Source: Massilia sp. METH4 (GTDB lineage: Bacteria > Pseudomonadota > Gammaproteobacteria > Burkholderiales > Burkholderiaceae_D). Taken from it: a stretch of 64,000 bases of DNA. How positions within the stretch are numbered: the stretch's first letter is position 1; every line of letters starts with the position of its first letter. Where the stretch lies: NCBI RefSeq assembly GCF_037094685.1, contig NZ_CP146614.1:5828001-5892000 (forward strand), in the 5' to 3' direction. This document shows, in pieces, positions 37,463-47,388 of the stretch. The translations under genes were made by a program, and so were the position numbers. The notes beneath the pieces are model-generated. The model worked only from the letters and a program-made list of their open reading frames with translations. It was not told the DNA's origin and did not search any database.

Positions 37463-38281
37463 TCATGCTTCCTCCGTGGTTGATGGGAACGGGCTGCCCT
37501 TGCGCAGGCAACCCTTGATGCGTTCGCCGCGGATGCGGTGCGGGTGGCGCACCAGCAGCAGCGACAGGTAGCTGACCTTCGCGCCGCGCAGCGCGAGGAT
37601 GCCCTCGCCGCCGATGCGCCGCTCGTCCGGCGCGCCCACGCGCTCGATGAAATGGGCGCCGGCCAGCAGGCCGCGCCGTTCCAGCCAGTCGATCAACTCG
37701 TCCAGGATGGGTTTTACCTTCATCAGCACGAGCGTGTCGAAGTCGGGCAGCAGGCGGTCGACGGCGCTCACGCCGTAGGCGGCCGGCACGATGGCCACCG
37801 TGTCGTCCTGCTCGGCGAACGGCGTGTCCGCCGCGGCGCAGGCGGCCGTGAACGCGTTCACGCCGGCGATCACCTGCATGGGGATGGCCGGGTCGAGGGC
37901 GCGCACGGTGCGCGCCAGGTGGCCGAACGTGGCATAGGTGCTGGCGTCGCCTTCGACGAGGAACAGCACGTCGCGCCCGGCACGCAGCCACGGCAGCACG
38001 GTCTCGGCGGCGCGCAACCAGGCGCGCGCCAGCTTTTCGCCGTCATGCGTCATCGGGAACAGCAGCAGCGCGTGCTCTTCCGGCGGCGCCAGCCCGGCAC
38101 GGGTCACGATGTCGAGCGCGTAGCTGGGCGTCTTGCCGCTGCGGGCCGGGTAGACCCACACGGCATCGCGCCGCTCCAGCGCCGCCCAGGCGGCGCGGGT
38201 GATCAGGCCGGGATCGCCGGGGCCCAGCGAGATGCCCCACAGGGTGCCCGCGTTCTTGTCCGCGCTCTTGTCCACACTCAT
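37463..38281 (-). CDS. cobI: Precorrin-2/cobalt-factor II C20-methyltransferase
   Basis: A 272-residue tetrapyrrole methylase. Family blocks: GISLGPGDPGLITRAAWAAL, FLVEGDASTYATFGHLART and IAGVNAFTAACAAADTPFA. The product feeds CobJ. Frame is open far upstream, but ATG 38281 overlaps the cobL stop as ATGA and begins the family N-terminus. Confidence 0.92.
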   Translation of the reverse strand: MSVDKSADKNAGTLWGISLGPGDPGLITRAAWAALERRDAVWVYPARSGKTPSYALDIVTRAGLAPPEEHALLLFPMTHDGEKLARAWLRAAETVLPWLRAGRDVLFLVEGDASTYATFGHLARTVRALDPAIPMQVIAGVNAFTAACAAADTPFAEQDDTVAIVPAAYGVSAVDRLLPDFDTLVLMKVKPILDELIDWLERRGLLAGAHFIERVGAPDERRIGGEGILALRGAKVSYLSLLLVRHPHRIRGERIKGCLRKGSPFPSTTEEA

Positions 38282-39663
38282 GCCACCCTCCGCGCGCAGA
38301 CGATCCAGACGGGATTCTCGGCCGCCATGCGGTGCATGTGCAGGATCGGCTTGCTGCGGGCCGCCTGCAGTTGCAGCACGTCCCAAGTCACCTCCTGTTG
38401 AGCTCGTGTCCCTGGGGTCTGACCCCACGAGACACAAGCTGAGCCGTTCTCGTTTTCTGGCGACGCTTTGAGTGCCTGCAAGGCGGCGGTGGCCGTGGCC
38501 AGGTTTTCCAAGGTCACGAAATTCATCACCAGGTTGCCGCCGGGCCGCAGGCGGTCCAGCACCTGGGCGATCAGCGCGGCCAGTTCGCCGCCGGAGCCGC
38601 CGATGAACACGGCGTCCGGGTCGGGCCAGGCATCCAGTCCATCCGGCGCCTTGCCGTGGATGAGCGTGTAGTTGCTGACGCCGAAGGCGGCGTGGTTGTG
38701 CGCGGCGATCGCGTGGTCCGCCTCGTTCTTCTCGATCGCGAAGACGTGGCCGCGCGGGCACAGGCGCGCCGCTTCCAGCCCCACGGAGCCGGAGCCGGCG
38801 CCGATATCCCAAACCACGCTGTCGTCGCGCAGCTGGAGGCGCGCCAGGCTCACGGCGCGCACTTCCTGCTTGGTGATCAAGCCCTTCTCGGGCTGGCGTT
38901 GCGCGAAGGCGCTGTCGGCCAGGCCGAAGCGCACCGGGCGCGCAACCGGCGCCACGCGCCACAGCAGCACGACGTTCAGCGCGGCGAAGCGCATGCCCGC
39001 CGCCTCCTGCGGCGTCAGTTCGGCCAGCACGCGCTCTTCCGGCTGCAGCAGGTTCTCCGCCACCGCCATCAGGAACTCCTCGCCGAGGCCCTCGGCCAGC
39101 AGCAGGCGGGCGATGCGATCGGGGCTGTTGTCTGGGCTCGTCAGCACCAGCAGCCGCGCTTCGGCGCGAAGCGCCTGCGCCAGGCCGTACAGGCCGTGGC
39201 CGGGCGCGGCGCCGCGCCGCCACTCGCCGGCATCCTTCGCATGCACGGAGACGATGCGCGCATCGTGCCAGGCCAGGCCGATGCGGGCACAGGCCAGTTG
39301 CAGGGTCGACAGGTTGGGCAGGATGTCCAACGCCTGCACGCACAGGTGCTGCGCCAGGTAGGGAGCGATGCCGTGGCACAGCGGGTCGCCGGTGGCCAGC
39401 ACCACGCAGTGCAGGTGGTCGGCGCGCGCGGCGCGCACCCAGTCGGGCACCTGCTTCAGGCGCCCCGTCAGGTCGTGCCGCACGCTGGCGCTTTTCAATT
39501 CCGCCTCCAGCAGCGCCAGTGTGCGGGCGCCGCCGATCACCACGTCGGCGCTGCGCACGTGCGCCAGCGCTGCCGGGCTGAGGCTGGCCGCGCCGTCGTC
39601 GAGCACGCCGATGACACGGCAGGGGTTCGGGTCTTTGGTAACAGTATCCATTCGGGGACTCAT
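38278..39663 (-). CDS. cobL: Precorrin-6Y C5,15-methyltransferase (decarboxylating) CobL
   Basis: A 461-residue two-domain protein: a CobL/CbiE methylase half (about 5-205) and a CbiT half (about 225-455) with WDIGAGSGSVGLEAARLC and VFIGGSGGELAALI. It methylates C5 and C15 and decarboxylates the acetate side chain. Near the end, after ATAALQALKA, an in-frame insert of about 25 residues (including SACVSWGQTPGTRAQQ) interrupts the usual link to WDVLQLQAARSKPI. The insert is encoded by a palindromic repeat at 38401-38440. Starts at ATG 39663 or 39651, five bases after the cbiD stop in the first case. Confidence 0.92.
   Translation of the reverse strand: MSPRMDTVTKDPNPCRVIGVLDDGAASLSPAALAHVRSADVVIGGARTLALLEAELKSASVRHDLTGRLKQVPDWVRAARADHLHCVVLATGDPLCHGIAPYLAQHLCVQALDILPNLSTLQLACARIGLAWHDARIVSVHAKDAGEWRRGAAPGHGLYGLAQALRAEARLLVLTSPDNSPDRIARLLLAEGLGEEFLMAVAENLLQPEERVLAELTPQEAAGMRFAALNVVLLWRVAPVARPVRFGLADSAFAQRQPEKGLITKQEVRAVSLARLQLRDDSVVWDIGAGSGSVGLEAARLCPRGHVFAIEKNEADHAIAAHNHAAFGVSNYTLIHGKAPDGLDAWPDPDAVFIGGSGGELAALIAQVLDRLRPGGNLVMNFVTLENLATATAALQALKASPENENGSACVSWGQTPGTRAQQEVTWDVLQLQAARSKPILHMHRMAAENPVWIVCARRVA
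38401..38440. repeat. Palindromic element inside the cobL reading frame
   Basis: A 40-bp imperfect palindrome with outer arms AGCTCGTGTC / GACACAAGCT and a core TGGGGTCTGACCCCA. It is read in frame by cobL and supplies part of an extra loop between conserved CbiT blocks. Short palindromes with a GGGGTCAGACCCC core are plausible members of a dispersed family. Confidence 0.7.
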
Positions 39664-39668
39664 AGTGA

Positions 39669-40852
<1,184 letters not shown>

Positions 40853-40856
<4 letters not shown>

Positions 40857-41536
40857 GCCAGCTCCTGCGACTTCTGCCGCGCCTCGGCCAGTGCCAGCAG
40901 CGCGTGCAGCGCCGCGACCACGAGCGTGGACCCGCCCTTCCGGCCGAGGATGACGATCCACGGCACCTCATTGACCTCGGCCATGAGATCCTTCGACTCG
41001 GCCGCGGATACGAAGCCGACCGGCATGCCGACGACCAGGGCCGGCCGCACGCCCTCCTCGCGGATCAGCCGCACCAGTTCGATGAGCGCCGTGGGCGCGT
41101 TGCCGATGCCGACGATCGCGCGGTCCATCAGGCCCAGGCGGTGCGCCTTGCGCATCGCCTGCACCGCTCGCGTGGTGTCTTCCCGCCTGGCCGCGTCGAT
41201 CACGTCGGCATCGCTGATGAACTGGTACGTGTGCATGCCGAAGTGCGCCAGGCGCGGGCGGGACAGGCCCGAGCAGATCATCTCGACATCGGCCACCACG
41301 GGCGTGCCGCCGGCCAGCATGGCGCGGATGCCCGCCTCCACCGCGTCCGGATGAAAGTGGGTCAAGCCGTTGAAGTCGAAGTCGGCGTTCGCATGGATCA
41401 TGCGGCGCACGATGGGCCACTGGGCGGCCGTGTACGCATGCTCGCCCGCCTCCGCGTCGATGATGGCGAAGCTGTCGTGCTCGATGACCTGGCCGGCACG
41501 CGTGAGCTGCTCGGTGACGGTGTTCACCGTGCTCAT
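40853..41536 (-). CDS. cobH: Precorrin-8X/cobalt-precorrin-8 methylmutase
   Basis: A 227-residue CobH/CbiC enzyme that moves a methyl group from C11 to C12. Recognisable parts: RRMIHANADFDFNGLTHFHP, ADVEMICSGLSRPRLAHFG and AIVGIGNAPTALIELVRLI. The ATG at 41536 overlaps the cbiX stop as ATGA. Confidence 0.92.
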
Positions 41537-42525
41537 GCCGGCACCTCCGCGTGCCCGTGAGCGTGAGCGTGAGCGTGAGCGTGAGCGTGATTGTGGTCGT
41601 GATTGTGATCGTGGTCGTGAGCGTGAGCGTGATCGTGGTGATGCTCGTGCGTGTGCGCATGCGAGTGGCCGTGGCCGAGGTCGTGGGCGATCTCGCGGTA
41701 GCTGCAACCGTCGCACGGCAGGCGGCTGTCCGGCCGGCCCGCGCGCAGGTCCGCCACGCGCTGTTCCATCAGCGCGAAGATTTCCGGTTCGAAGCCGAAA
41801 TGCTCGGTGCAGGCGAAGCGCACCTGGGGATATTGCGCGCGCAGGTGCTCCACCTGCCGGTGGATGCGCTGCATCAGGGTGCCCGTGTACAGGTAATACG
41901 GCAGCACGACGACCTGCCGCATGCCCAGCAGCACCTGCCGCTGCACGGCCTTTTCCAGCCGTGGCCAGGTGATGCCGGTGAACGCCAGGTCGACCAGTTC
42001 ATGGTCGCCCTCTTCCAGCAGCCAGCGCGCCATCTTCGCCATCTCGCCGTTCGCCGCGCGGTCCGAGGAGCCACGGCCCAGCAGCACGACGCCGGTCGTG
42101 GTGGGGTCGGGCATGTCCAGCGCCTTCATGGCGCCGCGCAGGCGCCGCTTCAGCACGGCCAGCACCGGGTCGCTGGCGCCCAGGTGCGGCGCGAGCAGGA
42201 TTTCGGCCTGCGGGCAGGCAGCGCGCGCGCCTTCGATCGCCTCGGGGATTTCCATCTTCACATGGCCGGCGGCGTTCAGGACCAGGGGCACGACCAGCAC
42301 GCGGCGCGCCTGGCGGGCGGCGGCCAGCAGCGCGGCGTTCAGCTCGGGCGGCGCGAATTCGATGAAGCACAGCTCGATGCGCCAGCCCGGCTGGCGGACA
42401 CGCCACTGGTCGGCGAACTCGCGGATCTCGCGGTTGCCCGATTCCTCGCGCGAGCCGTGGCCCACGATGAGGATGATGTCGTCCGCCGGGCTCGTGGCCG
42501 GCTGGATCGGGATGGGTGCGTTCAT
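41533..42525 (-). CDS. cbiX: Sirohydrochlorin cobaltochelatase CbiX with His-rich tail
   Basis: A 330-residue chelatase inserting cobalt into sirohydrochlorin. N-half: IILIVGHGSREESGN with the catalytic His; second half repeats the fold (GVVLLGRGSSDRAAN). After a CDGC motif (about 285) the last 40 residues are His-rich, alternating His with Ala, Asp and Asn, from tandem hexamer DNA at 41551-41660. Long CbiX proteins elsewhere have a His-rich region and a Cys motif that hold cobalt and an iron-sulfur centre; the same is likely here. Overlaps cobM and cobH by ATGA. Confidence 0.92.
   Translation of the reverse strand: MNAPIPIQPATSPADDIILIVGHGSREESGNREIREFADQWRVRQPGWRIELCFIEFAPPELNAALLAAARQARRVLVVPLVLNAAGHVKMEIPEAIEGARAACPQAEILLAPHLGASDPVLAVLKRRLRGAMKALDMPDPTTTGVVLLGRGSSDRAANGEMAKMARWLLEEGDHELVDLAFTGITWPRLEKAVQRQVLLGMRQVVVLPYYLYTGTLMQRIHRQVEHLRAQYPQVRFACTEHFGFEPEIFALMEQRVADLRAGRPDSRLPCDGCSYREIAHDLGHGHSHAHTHEHHHDHAHAHDHDHNHDHNHAHAHAHAHAHGHAEVPA
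41551..41660. repeat. Tandem GCGTGA-type hexamers encoding the CbiX His tail
   Basis: About eighteen 6-bp units (GTGAGC, with GTGATT, GTGGTC and GTGATC variants on the plus strand) run through the 3' end of cbiX. Each unit encodes His plus one other residue, so changes in copy number keep the frame. Confidence 0.8.
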
Positions 42526-43325
42526 GCGCTTGCCTTTCTGAATCGATGGGTGAAGGTGGGGTCGTACAGTTTCGAGCGGGCCAGCGTTTCCCAGTGCAGC
42601 GCGCCCAGCGTGGGGCTGGCCACGATCATGGCCTGGCTGGCGACGCCGGCGGCGCGGCAGCGCGCCTTGATGTCGGCCAGCGTGCCGCGCAGGATCTTTT
42701 CCTCGCCGGGCCAGCTGGCCTTGTGCACCACCAGCATCGGCGCGTCCTCCGGCCAGCCGGCCGCGCGCAGCGCCGTCTCGACCTTGTGCAGCAGCGTGAT
42801 CGACAGGAAGATGCACAGCGTGGTGCGGTGCGCCGCCAGGCTGGCCAGGTCTTCGCCCTCCGGCATCGGCGTGCGCCCTTCCACGCGGGTGAAGATCACG
42901 CTCTGCGTCACCTCGGGCAGCGTGAGCGATTCGCCAGCCGCGGCCATGGACGCCATCGCCGACGACACGCCCGGCACCACCGCCCAGCCGATGCCGGCGG
43001 CGGCCAGCGGCCGCGCCAGCTCGATCAGCGCGCCATACAGGCCGGGGTCGCCCGTCTGCAGGCGCACCACGGTGCCGTGCCTGGCCGCCTGCTCGACCAG
43101 CCAGGCCGTCATTTCTTCCAGCGTCATGTCCTTCGAGTCACGGATCGCGCAGCCGGGCGGCGCGTACAGGGTGACCGCGCGGTCGACCAGCGAGCCGGCA
43201 AACAGCACGGCGCCCGCCTCCGCCAGCAGCCGGCGGCCCTTGACCGTGATGAGTTCGGGGTCGCCGGGGCCGGCGCCCACGAACCAGACCTTGCCCATGT
43301 TGTTGCCCGATTCGGCGTTCGTCAT
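42522..43325 (-). CDS. cobM: Precorrin-4/cobalt-precorrin-4 C11-methyltransferase
   Basis: A 267-residue tetrapyrrole methylase (CobM/CbiF). Conserved parts: VWFVGAGPGDPELITVKGRR, LQTGDPGLYGALIE and VVPGVSSAMASMAAAG. The ATG at 43325 overlaps the cbiO stop as ATGA; a second in-frame ATG ten codons later (MGKVWFVGAG) is the minimal family start. Confidence 0.93.
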   Translation of the reverse strand: MTNAESGNNMGKVWFVGAGPGDPELITVKGRRLLAEAGAVLFAGSLVDRAVTLYAPPGCAIRDSKDMTLEEMTAWLVEQAARHGTVVRLQTGDPGLYGALIELARPLAAAGIGWAVVPGVSSAMASMAAAGESLTLPEVTQSVIFTRVEGRTPMPEGEDLASLAAHRTTLCIFLSITLLHKVETALRAAGWPEDAPMLVVHKASWPGEEKILRGTLADIKARCRAAGVASQAMIVASPTLGALHWETLARSKLYDPTFTHRFRKASA

Positions 43326-44263
43326 GTCGTTGTTACTCCTTGCGTATTTGGTCCTTGCGTAGCTGCTCCCTGCGTGGTTGCTCCCTGCCTCGTTGCTCCC
43401 TGCGTCGTTGCTCCCCGCGTAGTTGGTCCCTGCGGTGCGCGCAGTGCCGCAAGCAGCGCCGGCACGGTCCTGGACAGCGGGTGGGCGGCAAGCAGGCCAC
43501 GCGCCGCCAGTTCGGCGTGCAAGGCGGCCGCCAGCGGTGGGCGGTGGCCGGCCGCTTCGAGCAGGTCGGCACGCGCGGCCAGCTCCGCCGCGGCGCCGGA
43601 GACGATGCAGCGGCCCCCGGCCAGCAGGTGGATCTCGTCGGCCCAGCCGAAAGCAAAATCGACGTCGTGGGTGGACAGCACCACCGTCACCTCGCGCGCC
43701 GCCAGCCGGTCGAGCAGCGCGGCCAGGCCAGCCTGCATGGCCGCGTCCAGCCCGGCCATCGGCTCATCCAGCAGCAGCACGCCCGGCTCCATCGCCAGCA
43801 CGCCGGCGATGCACACGCGCTTCTTCTGGCCGAAACTCAGGTGGTGCACGGCACGGTCGGCGTGTTCGCGCATGCCGACCGCGTCGAGCGCCGCCTCCAC
43901 GCGGGCGCGCACCGTGGCCTCGTCCAGGCCCAGGTTGAGGGGGCCGAACGACACGTCTTCCCCGACATGGGCGGCGAACAGCTGGCGGTCGGGGTCCTGG
44001 AACACGAGGCCGACCCGGCGGCGCAGCGCGGCCAGCCCGGCGCGATCGTGGGCGACGGCCCTGCCATCCAGGCGCAACTCGCCGGCGGTCGGCCGCAGCA
44101 GGCCGTTCAGGTGCCGCAACACGGTGGATTTCCCCGCGCCGTTGGCGCCCAGCAGTGCATGCCGGCGGCCGCGCGCGAAGGCCAGGCTGCATTCGCGCAG
44201 CCCGCCGCCACCCGGGTAGACATGGTCGACGCCAGCCAGCGCGAGGATCGGAACCCCGCTCAC
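43322..44263 (-). CDS. cbiO: Cobalt ECF transporter ATP-binding subunit CbiO
   Basis: A 313-residue ABC ATPase. Walker A GANGAGKST, Q-loop FQDPDRQLF, signature LSFGQKKR (a common CbiO variant), Walker B VLLLDEPMAGLD and the switch His in STHDVDFA. The last 35 residues are seven degenerate G-[A/P]-x-T-[Q/R] pentapeptides outside the ATPase fold. It drives cobalt uptake with CbiM, CbiN and CbiQ. Confidence 0.92.
   Translation of the reverse strand: MSGVPILALAGVDHVYPGGGGLRECSLAFARGRRHALLGANGAGKSTVLRHLNGLLRPTAGELRLDGRAVAHDRAGLAALRRRVGLVFQDPDRQLFAAHVGEDVSFGPLNLGLDEATVRARVEAALDAVGMREHADRAVHHLSFGQKKRVCIAGVLAMEPGVLLLDEPMAGLDAAMQAGLAALLDRLAAREVTVVLSTHDVDFAFGWADEIHLLAGGRCIVSGAAAELAARADLLEAAGHRPPLAAALHAELAARGLLAAHPLSRTVPALLAALRAPQGPTTRGATTQGATRQGATTQGAATQGPNTQGVTTT
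43326..43436. repeat. 15-bp tandem repeats at the cbiO 3' end
   Basis: Seven degenerate 15-bp units (of type CTGCGTNGTTGCTCC on the plus strand) encode the pentapeptide tail of CbiO and end at the overlap with the cobM start codon. Confidence 0.75.
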
Positions 44264-44994
44264 CAGCGGTCTCCCAAGGCCAGCGCGACCATCGCGGCGC
44301 CCGCCAGCAGGGCCAGCGCGTTCTGGCGGCGCTCATGGGGGAACGCGGCCGGCAGGAAACGCAGCGTGCCCGTGTACGAGCGGGAGTCCGCCGCCGCCTG
44401 CAGCGCCGCCGCGCGCTGCCACGACTGCTGCGCCATGTGGCCCGCCAGCATCGCTGTCGAGCGCCAGGCCTGGCGCCAGCCGTGGTGACCCAGCCGTGCG
44501 GCTTGCGCGGCCACGCCCTCGCTCCAGGCCTGGCGCAGCACGAACAGCATGCGGTAGCACAGCGCCATCAGGTCGAGCAGCAGTTCGGGGGTGTGCAGGC
44601 GGCGCAGCAGTGCCAGCAGGTCCGGCAGCGGCGTGGCCATGACGAAGCCGAGGGAGGCCGCCAGCGCGGCCAGCGAACGCAGCGCCACGTGGCCGACCGC
44701 CGGCAGCATGGCGGCGTTCCACTGCCAGCGGCCATGGGCATCGGGGCCGAGCGGCGTCGTGGCGCAGGCGAGCACGAGGAAGCCGAGCGGCGCCGCCGCC
44801 GCGGCGAGGAATGCGCGCGGCGGTATGCGCGCACCCAGCAGCGCGGCGAGGACAGGCACCGCGACCAGCATGGCCAGCACTACCGGCGTGCGCGCCAGCC
44901 CGGCAGCGACGATGGCGGCCAGCGCGAACAGTGCCTTGGCCGACGGCGCGACAGCGCGCCAACGGCTGGCGTAGGCCGCCATTTCAATCCGCAT
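44260..44994 (-). CDS. cbiQ: Cobalt ECF transporter transmembrane subunit CbiQ
   Basis: About 244 residues with four to five membrane helices and the coupling-helix region ADSRSYTGTLRFLP that docks on CbiO. Several in-frame ATGs exist (45030, 45000, 44994, 44982); the first lie within cbiN and a 12-bp repeat (ATCGCTACCAAC on the plus strand). I choose 44994, overlapping the cbiN stop by 11 bp. The start is uncertain by up to 12 codons. Confidence 0.88.
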   Translation of the reverse strand: MRIEMAAYASRWRAVAPSAKALFALAAIVAAGLARTPVVLAMLVAVPVLAALLGARIPPRAFLAAAAAPLGFLVLACATTPLGPDAHGRWQWNAAMLPAVGHVALRSLAALAASLGFVMATPLPDLLALLRRLHTPELLLDLMALCYRMLFVLRQAWSEGVAAQAARLGHHGWRQAWRSTAMLAGHMAQQSWQRAAALQAAADSRSYTGTLRFLPAAFPHERRQNALALLAGAAMVALALGDRW

Positions 44995-45319
44995 CGCCAT
45001 CCACATCGCTACCAACATCGCTACCAACATCGATCCGCCGCTGCGCGCCGGCGCGCTCGCGGCCCACCGACAGCCCGAGCCAGTAGCCGATCACGCCCGC
45101 GCCCAGCGCGGCCTGCAGGGCGAACAGCAGCGAGGCGATCTCGCCGCTGGCCGGCTCGAACACGGGCGCGAACCACGGCTCGTAGCCGGGCGCCAGCGCG
45201 CCGACCGCCTGGCGCGCCAGGTCGTCGGCACCGCCGAACGCGGCGCCGCCGGCCAGCCACAGTGGCAGCACCGTCAGCAGCACGATCGCCAGCCACAGCA
45301 CCGCGGTGCGCGCTTTCAT
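44984..45319 (-). CDS. cbiN: Cobalt transport protein CbiN
   Basis: A 111-residue protein with two membrane helices and the periplasmic segment FGGADDLARQAV / GYEPWFAPVFEPASGEIASL typical of CbiN, which assists metal loading of CbiM. Its tail DVGSDVGSDVDGDAD comes from a short tandem DNA repeat. Overlaps cbiM by ATGA. Confidence 0.9.
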   Translation of the reverse strand: MKARTAVLWLAIVLLTVLPLWLAGGAAFGGADDLARQAVGALAPGYEPWFAPVFEPASGEIASLLFALQAALGAGVIGYWLGLSVGRERAGAQRRIDVGSDVGSDVDGDAD

Positions 45320-45996
45320 GCGGCCTCCTTCGTACCATGCGCGAACACCGGCGCGGCACGCAGCTCATCGCCTTCGAAGCGGGCGATCGCGTTCACCACG
45401 AGCACCGTCAGCAAGCCTTCGCTGATGGCGATCGGCACCTGTGTCAGCGCGAAGATGCCGGCAAAGCGCGCCAACGACGCGCCGATGCCGCCGACCGGAT
45501 CGGGAAAAGCCCACGCCAGTTGCAGCGACGTGGTGGCATAGGTGGCGAGGTCGCCCAGGCAAGCCGCCGCGAACACGGCGATCGAGCGCGACAGGCCCAG
45601 GGTGGCGGCCACGCGGAACACGGCATACGCCGCGAAGGGGCCGACGACGGCCATCGAAAATACGTTGGCGCCCAGCGTCGTCAAGCCGCCATGGGCCAGC
45701 AACAGCGCCTGGAACAGCAGCACCACGAAGCCGACCGGCACCATCGCGGCGGGCCCGAACAGCAGCGCGCCCAGCCCCACGCCGGTGGGGTGCGAACAGC
45801 TGCCCGTGACCGATGGCAGCTTGAGCGCGGACAGCAGGAAGGCAAAGGCGGCGGCCACGCCGAACAGCATGCGGCGCTGCGGGTAAGCGCGCAGGTCGCG
45901 CGCCATCGCGCGCAGGCCCCAGGCCAGGAAAGTCGCGGAAACCGCCGTCCAGCCCAGCGCGTGCGCGGGCGGCAGGAATCCTTCCATGATGTGCAT
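45316..45996 (-). CDS. cbiM: Cobalt ECF transporter substrate-capture protein CbiM
   Basis: A 226-residue membrane protein opening with MHIMEGFLPPAHALGW, where the N-terminal amine and His2 form part of the cobalt site; the second metal-site block SCSHPTGVGLGALLFGP is present. It is the first gene of the riboswitch-controlled operon. GGGAGG lies six bases before ATG 45996. Confidence 0.95.
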   Translation of the reverse strand: MHIMEGFLPPAHALGWTAVSATFLAWGLRAMARDLRAYPQRRMLFGVAAAFAFLLSALKLPSVTGSCSHPTGVGLGALLFGPAAMVPVGFVVLLFQALLLAHGGLTTLGANVFSMAVVGPFAAYAVFRVAATLGLSRSIAVFAAACLGDLATYATTSLQLAWAFPDPVGGIGASLARFAGIFALTQVPIAISEGLLTVLVVNAIARFEGDELRAAPVFAHGTKEAA

Positions 45997-46124
45997 TCGA
46001 ATCCTCCCGTCGAATGGTCGATAAGAGCATCGGCGGGGGATGGATGGACGGTCGAGACGGGGCCGGGGACGGCACGCCGCTTCGACAGCGGCTTCCCGTC
46101 ACCCCGGGGAACGATGCTGGCATT

Positions 46125-46300
46125 TCCGGGCCGGTATTCTGGCTCGCCGTCATTCTTCGTCCGCGCCTTCCCGCGATGGCGACATCGCAGTGGCATTGTT
46201 GGCGGAGTCCGTCAGGCTTACAGCAGCGGGGGCTGCACCGGAATGACCGCTTGTCGCGGTGTCACCGGTTTCCCGTTTAACGTCTTCCCCGAGGGGGGAA
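46125..46300 (-). ncRNA. Cobalamin riboswitch upstream of cbiM
   Basis: On the minus strand the conserved blocks appear in the right order: GGGAAACCGGTGAC (46274-46261), GCTGCTGTAAGC (around 46227-46216), ATGCCACTG (46196-46188, the B12 box), GGGAAGGC (46172-46165) and GAGCCAGAATACCGGCC (ending near 46129). Downstream, GCCGCT-GTCG-AAGCGGC (around 46076-46095) could be part of an expression platform before the cbiM ribosome-binding site. The outer ends are approximate. The remainder of the 553-bp gap to 46549 shows no gene. Confidence 0.88.
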
Positions 46301-46549
46301 GAACGCACCCAGGCGCGCATCTTAACCCAAAGGCAAGGACGGGCGGAAGTGTTTCCTTGCAGGCCGCGCGCCCTGCCCTGCAAGCCGGGCGCGCGATCCT
46401 TCGTTGACCGTTGCCGTGAGCCGCTTCGTCGAGGACATTCGGTTAGTTGCAAATTTCGCAGTCAAGCCGGCGCATCCCGCCATGCTGGGCCGTAGCGCTA
46501 CCATCAATCGGGCGCCGGTCCATGGGCCGGGCAGGACTACAATGCGACA

Positions 46550-47314
46550 ATGTTCCGCCCGCTCTCGAGCTGCATCGTTGTCCTGCTGGCCGCCGCCTGC
46601 GCCAGCCTCGCCGCCGCGCCGCTGCGCGTCGGCGGCTTCGTCGTGGCGCCGCTGGTACTGGGCGACCGGGACCGGCCGATACGCGGCGCCCTGCGCGACT
46701 ACCTGGAGCGGGAAGTCGTGCCGGCCGGCGTGCCGCTGCGGTGGATGCCCGCAATGTCGGTACACGAGGCGGTGGGCGGCCTGCGTAACGGTTCGCTCGA
46801 CGTGATGCTCGTGGCCAGCGGCGACGCCCTGCGCGAACCGGGCACGAGGGCGTCCACCTGGACCTACCTGCACTCCCAGCCTCATCTCGCACTGCGCGAC
46901 GACGCGCCACTGCGGGCCGTGCGCTCGCTCGACCAGCTCGCCGGCCTCGAAATCGCCTGGATCGCCGGTCCGGCCATCTCCGGCGGCTTGCTCAGGTCAG
47001 GCGCGCGCTGGCGCCGGATCGAAGGGGCGAACTGGCAGGTGCACGCCCTGCGGCTGGTGCAGACCGGCGCCATCGACGCGGCCTACTTCGAGAACGGCTA
47101 CTCGCCGCGCTACTACGTCCAGACCATGGGCCTGCCCATGCGCGTACTGCGCCTGCCGATGCCGCCGCGTTCGTTCTTCATGCTGTATTCGGCGAAAGCC
47201 GACCGGGACACTATCGCCCGCTTCGACCGCGTGGCCGGCGCGGCGTTCGCGGGCCGCCGCTTCCGCGATTTTCTGGAGAAATATCCCACCGAAGGGATGG
47301 CCCCGCGGCCCTGA
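46550..47314 (+). CDS. Periplasmic solute-binding protein (family 3-like), orphan
   Basis: A 254-residue secreted protein with a signal peptide and a type II periplasmic-binding fold of the amino-acid type (LRVGGFVVAPLVLG at the mature N-terminus, LRNGSLDVMLVASGDALREP, and GAIDAAYFENGYSPRYY). No ABC transporter genes are adjacent, so it may be a stand-alone sensor or scavenging protein. A TACAAT hexamer lies 6 bases before the ATG, which is too close for an ordinary leader. Confidence 0.75.
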   Translation: MFRPLSSCIVVLLAAACASLAAAPLRVGGFVVAPLVLGDRDRPIRGALRDYLEREVVPAGVPLRWMPAMSVHEAVGGLRNGSLDVMLVASGDALREPGTRASTWTYLHSQPHLALRDDAPLRAVRSLDQLAGLEIAWIAGPAISGGLLRSGARWRRIEGANWQVHALRLVQTGAIDAAYFENGYSPRYYVQTMGLPMRVLRLPMPPRSFFMLYSAKADRDTIARFDRVAGAAFAGRRFRDFLEKYPTEGMAPRP

Positions 47315-47388
47315 CGCCGGCCGCCCTGCCTTTCCCCTATACCTTGCCCCTATAATATGCCGGGTCCGACACCACGAGACCAGCAACG

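Noticed and set aside
41551-41660. The cbiX hexamer array as a CRISPR or regulatory repeat array
   Set aside because: The units are 6 bp, contiguous and in frame with a His-rich protein tail; there are no spacers.
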